Shown here piece after piece: positions 14,740-16,198 of a stretch of DNA of 16,198 nucleotides. The stretch's first letter is position 1; each line of letters starts with the position of its first letter. The stretch is taken from positions 1 through 16,198 of the forward strand of contig DASZJZ010000080.1 of assembly GCA_035947555.1 (NCBI GenBank), in the 5' to 3' direction. This stretch comes from JACVRW01 sp035947555 (GTDB lineage: Bacteria > Actinomycetota > Thermoleophilia > Solirubrobacterales > Thermoleophilaceae). A program made the translations under genes and the position numbers. The notes under the pieces were generated by a model, which saw nothing but the letters and a program-made list of their open reading frames with translations, had not been told where the DNA came from and searched no databases.

Positions 14740-15813
14740 ATGCACGACCTCGCCTGCGTCGTCCACCTGCACTCGACCTACTCCGACGGGACCGGCACCG
14801 TGCCGCAGATCGCCCGGGCCGCGCGGCGCGCAGGCGCGGACGTGGTGCTGCTCACCGACCACGACACGCTCGCGGCGCGAGACAACGGCGAAGAGGGGTG
14901 GTACCGCGGGCGGCGGCGGTGCCCGGATGGGCAGCGCGGGGACGTGCTGCTACTTGCCGGCACCGAGGTCTCGCCGCGCCGGCGAAACCACTACCTCGCC
15001 TTCGACATCGACCGGCCGATCGACCATCGCGGCCTCGACGCCGCCGGCATCTGCCGCGCGGTGAGCGAGGCCGGCGGCTTCGGCTTCGCGGCGCACCCGT
15101 TCTCGCGCGGCTCGGATCGCTTCCGCGACCGCGCCCCCGGCATGCCGTTCGAGGACCTCGAGTGCGAGGCCCTGCACGGCCTCGAGCTCTGGAGCTTCGT
15201 GAACGACACCGGCGAGGCGGTGGGCGGCCTGCTCGACATCCTGCGCTTCGTGACGATGCCCGCGCGGGTGCTCGACCACCCGCCGGAGCGCAACCTGCGC
15301 GTGTGGGACTCGCTCTGCCAGAAGCGCCGCGTGGTGGCGATCGGCGGGCTCGACGCCCACCAGTTCGGCAAGCGCATCGGCCCGTTCGTGCCGATCCGGG
15401 TGATGGCCTACCGCCGCTCGTTCCGCTTCATCCGGACACACGTGTTGTGCGACGAGGCGCCCAGCGGCGACTTCGAGCGGGACCGCGAGCAGGTGTACGG
15501 CGCGCTGCGTGAGGGCCGCTGCTACATCGCGGTGAACTCGGTGGCGCCGGCGAAGGGCTTCCGCTTCGAGGGGGACGGCGTGGCGATGGGCGCCGAAGCG
15601 GCGGCCGGGGAACGCCGCGTGGTCCGCGCGCGCGTGCCGCTGCCGGCCCGCCTGCGGCTGCTGCGCGACGGCATGGAAGTGGCGAGCGCCTCCGGCCCGG
15701 AGCTCGAGCATGAGGTCGAGGAGCCGGGCGTGTACCGGGTGGAGGCCTACCGGCGCTCGAAGGGTCGCGAGCGCACCTGGATCCTGTCGAACCCGATCTA
15801 CGTGCGCGCGTAG
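14740..15813 (+). CDS. PHP-domain metal-dependent phosphoesterase
   Basis: A 357-residue enzyme of the polymerase-and-histidinol-phosphatase superfamily that hydrolyses a phosphoester or phosphodiester. All metal-site motifs are present: HLHSTYSDGT (H9, H11, D16), LLTDHDTL (D40, H41, D42), LAGTEVS (E75), AAHPF (H117) and GGLDAHQFG (D205, H207). The C-terminal ~100 residues (LPARLRLLRDGMEV, then a short EPGVYRVEAY strand segment) look like a beta-rich add-on domain found in related 'CehA/McbA family' proteins. The start is ATG 14740, 18 nt from the divergent acnA start, with no ribosome site visible, so it may also be leaderless. Substrate is unknown; secretion signals are absent. Confidence 0.9.
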   Translation: MHDLACVVHLHSTYSDGTGTVPQIARAARRAGADVVLLTDHDTLAARDNGEEGWYRGRRRCPDGQRGDVLLLAGTEVSPRRRNHYLAFDIDRPIDHRGLDAAGICRAVSEAGGFGFAAHPFSRGSDRFRDRAPGMPFEDLECEALHGLELWSFVNDTGEAVGGLLDILRFVTMPARVLDHPPERNLRVWDSLCQKRRVVAIGGLDAHQFGKRIGPFVPIRVMAYRRSFRFIRTHVLCDEAPSGDFERDREQVYGALREGRCYIAVNSVAPAKGFRFEGDGVAMGAEAAAGERRVVRARVPLPARLRLLRDGMEVASASGPELEHEVEEPGVYRVEAYRRSKGRERTWILSNPIYVRA

Positions 15814-15830
15814 CGGTCGAGCGTCGCGTG

Positions 15831-15845
15831 GCGGCGGGGGGCCGC
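15831..15845. terminator. Possible hairpin between converging genes
   Basis: GCGGC-GGGGG-GCCGC is a 5-bp inverted repeat in the 45-nt gap between the stop codons of the PHP gene and the DMT transporter gene. It lacks a T-tract; the position is its only other support. Confidence 0.25.
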
Positions 15846-15858
15846 GCGCTGCTTAGCG

Positions 15859-16198
15859 TCACGCGTCCCGCGGCGCCACCCTCGCCCCGTAGGCGGCGCC
15901 GGCGCTCGCCACGACCACCATGGCTATCGCCACCACCTCACGCGCGGCGAGTTCCTCCCCGAGCACCACGAGCCCGGCCAGCGCACCCGCGGCCGGCTCC
16001 AGGCTCATCAGCACGCCGAACACGCCGACCGGCATCCGGCGCAGCGCCTCGAGCTCCAGCGCGTACGGGATCGCCGACGACAGCACGCCCACCGCCGCGG
16101 CCACCGCCAGCACCCAGGGGACCAGCAGGTCGGTCCCCGCGGAAGCCACGCCCACCGGCGCGAGCGGAACCGCGGCCGCCACCATGGCGAGCGCCAGC
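15859..16198 (-). CDS. EamA/DMT-family transporter, C-terminal part
   Basis: The gene is cut by the right window edge; about 112 C-terminal residues are visible, and the frame is still open upstream of the internal Met at 16185. They form three to four hydrophobic membrane segments: LLVPWVLAVAAAVGVLSSAI, then PVGVFGVLMSLEPAAGALAG, LVVLGEELAAREVVAIAMVV, with a basic end. The run SSAIPYALELEALRRMPVGV followed by SLEPA...L.GLVVLGE is typical of RhtA-like amino-acid exporters of the drug/metabolite transporter superfamily. The substrate cannot be assigned from this part. Confidence 0.88.
   Translation of the reverse strand, partial: LALAMVAAAVPLAPVGVASAGTDLLVPWVLAVAAAVGVLSSAIPYALELEALRRMPVGVFGVLMSLEPAAGALAGLVVLGEELAAREVVAIAMVVVASAGAAYGARVAPRDA

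Overview
The window comes from a very GC-rich bacterium, most likely an actinobacterium. The clues are strong G/C bias at third codon positions, frequent GTG starts, TANNNT -10 boxes close to start codons (leaderless mRNA), a GlpX-type fructose bisphosphatase, an Aquifex-type second aconitase, and a Gram-positive-type LexA box. A Thermoleophilia/Solirubrobacterales origin would fit, but that is inference. No tRNA, rRNA, CRISPR array, transposase or phage gene was seen.

Left part (1-3500). Nearly everything is on the minus strand. An intact LuxR-type regulator with a degenerate receiver (2690-3307) and a NarL/LuxR response regulator (714 leftwards) are parts of a duplicated two-gene module. 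Each copy has lost one gene: copy A keeps the LuxR gene but only the first ~18 codons of its response regulator (2480-2535); copy B keeps the response regulator but its LuxR gene is a frameshifted, 5'-truncated pseudogene (870-1395). A class II fructose-1,6-bisphosphatase gene (glpX, 1397-2383) sits exactly between the two truncation points. A partial + strand gene enters at the left edge.

Middle (3500-7160). This part is rich in regulators: a SAM methyltransferase (minus) divergent from an ArsR-like regulator (plus), a MarR regulator with its own clear promoter, an ECF sigma factor (minus), and a small helical protein of unknown function (plus). The ECF/unknown-gene intergenic region holds a perfect LexA-type palindrome and a 63-bp element with an 11-bp hairpin. 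The element recurs exactly 700 bp downstream, and a partial inverted copy lies between.

Right part (7160-14721). A six-gene minus-strand operon runs acnA, hotdog thioesterase, second aconitase, cysteine-desulfurase-like PLP enzyme, MBL-fold/zinc-ribbon protein, lipoprotein. All junctions overlap or are separated by no more than about 10 nt, so the genes are probably co-transcribed. The aconitases belong to central carbon metabolism; the last four genes may form an unrecognised functional set.

Right end (14740-16198). A PHP-domain phosphoesterase is divergent from acnA with only 18 nt between the start codons, followed by the C-terminal part of an EamA/DMT exporter on the minus strand that runs off the window.
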